This document shows, in pieces, positions 10,493 to 10,893 of a stretch of DNA of 10,893 nt; the first letter of the stretch is position 1, and each line of letters starts with the position of its first letter. Source of the stretch: Baffinella frigidus (Eukaryota > Cryptophyceae > Cryptomonadales > Baffinellaceae); the NCBI GenBank assembly GCA_026770585.1, contig MU647946.1, forward strand, positions 12,166-23,058, written 5' to 3'. The notes under the pieces were generated by a model. That model had not been told where the DNA came from, did no database searches, and saw nothing but the letters and a program-made list of their open reading frames with translations. A program made the translations under genes and the position numbers.

Positions 10493-10893
10493 CTCTCCTC
10501 TCGTTTGACGCGTGGGAAAAAACAAAAAAACGTTGTGTGCTCATGCGAAATCCCGCAACGCTTGGCGGACGAGCGTGAATTACAAAAAAAAATTATCTTC
10601 GTAAGGGTAAATCACCCAATTCCGGCCATGTTTCGGAAAAGTGTCCTCGAAACAACCTTCCCGAGCCCGCAGCGAAAATCTGAGAGCGCCTCCAAGCAAA
10701 AAAAGTGCGAGGCCCTGTTGAAATGTGCTCTCAGATTTTGCGCAGCGTTTCAGCATGCCGCCTCCACACAGGGCCACGGTGTCGCATTTCGAGCCATGGG
10801 TTCTCCTTAATTCAGGCCTCGAAACGGAAAAGCTAAAAGCAATTTTATCCGGACGCGATCACCTCCCTTTATCATTGAAGGACGCAAAACCGC
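10493..10893. promoter_or_regulatory. 5' flank of the predicted gene
   Basis: No telomere-like repeats and no exon-like island are seen. A perfect 13-base inverted repeat, aaaatctgagagc (10,675-10,687) and gctctcagatttt (10,727-10,739), with a 39-base spacer lies about 200 bases upstream of the ATG. A-rich runs occur at 10,519-10,530 and 10,583-10,590. No certain TATA element was found. Naming it a promoter rests only on position. Confidence 0.3.

Noticed and set aside
9929-10810. 293-codon open frame on the + strand, the longest in the window
   Set aside because: It is antisense to the signal-peptide exon and to the second exon, has low-complexity and arginine/serine/proline-rich content typical of GC-rich chance frames, and shows no domain. 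A transcript on this strand would be needed to revive it.

Overview
The window is eukaryotic nuclear DNA and has no bacterial gene layout. From about 1 to 9,800 the + strand is full of degenerate copies of the plant/algal telomere unit TTTAGGG (TTTAGTG, TTGAGGG, TTCGGG and similar). Small protein-like islands sit between them, almost all reading on the minus strand. Each island tends to be bounded on that strand by GT at its downstream edge and AG at its upstream edge. I read most of the window as one large intron-rich gene on the minus strand, or a cluster of paralogous exons, with introns built largely of telomere-like C-rich sequence (CCCTAAA sense). A TTTAGGG telomere type, introns of 54 to a few hundred bases and Cys-rich secreted modules would suit an alga or a photosynthetic alveolate such as a chromerid. 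The organism is inference only.

Layout in minus-strand order. 10,398-10,492 is a first exon with ATG and a clean signal peptide. 10,261-10,325 is a phase-compatible second exon. 9,718-9,794 opens a Cys-rich domain (IECY...TTC). 7,350-7,430 and 6,149-6,212 continue it and end with ECCLEDLCN, the C-terminal signature of Ly-6/uPAR (LU, three-finger) domains. 5,801-5,877 is an Asn-glycosylation-type stalk made of a 15-base in-frame repeat. 5,530-4,676 is a run of phase-matched short exons. 4,573-3,598 holds beta-sandwich-like exons with two paralogous ETVG.TF...NPS.TQ modules. 3,324-2,276 holds larger unassigned islands. 2,027-1,722 is a ZU5-like exon (FPAGAL) joined across a 54-base intron to a following beta exon. 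843-99 is four exons joined in phase, ending in an HFS.F strand and a Ser/Thr/Pro linker; the gene may continue past base 1.

Many islands are duplicated within the window: the LU end, the CNTT exon (three copies), a C...QN module (three), ETVG (two), PVTIWLDV (two), NF.M (two) and TAVAK (two). Several copies are truncated, frameshifted or lack a splice site. The region therefore looks like recent exon shuffling and local tandem duplication, with working exons and decaying copies side by side. A single mRNA using every island is unlikely: some neighbouring islands are out of phase.

From about 9,830 to 10,893 the telomere-like repeats stop and GC rises. This part holds the first two exons, the second intron and the 5' flank. 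The longest open frame of the window (293 codons, + strand) lies here but is antisense to the signal-peptide exon and looks spurious. I see no rRNA, tRNA, CRISPR array or intact transposon.
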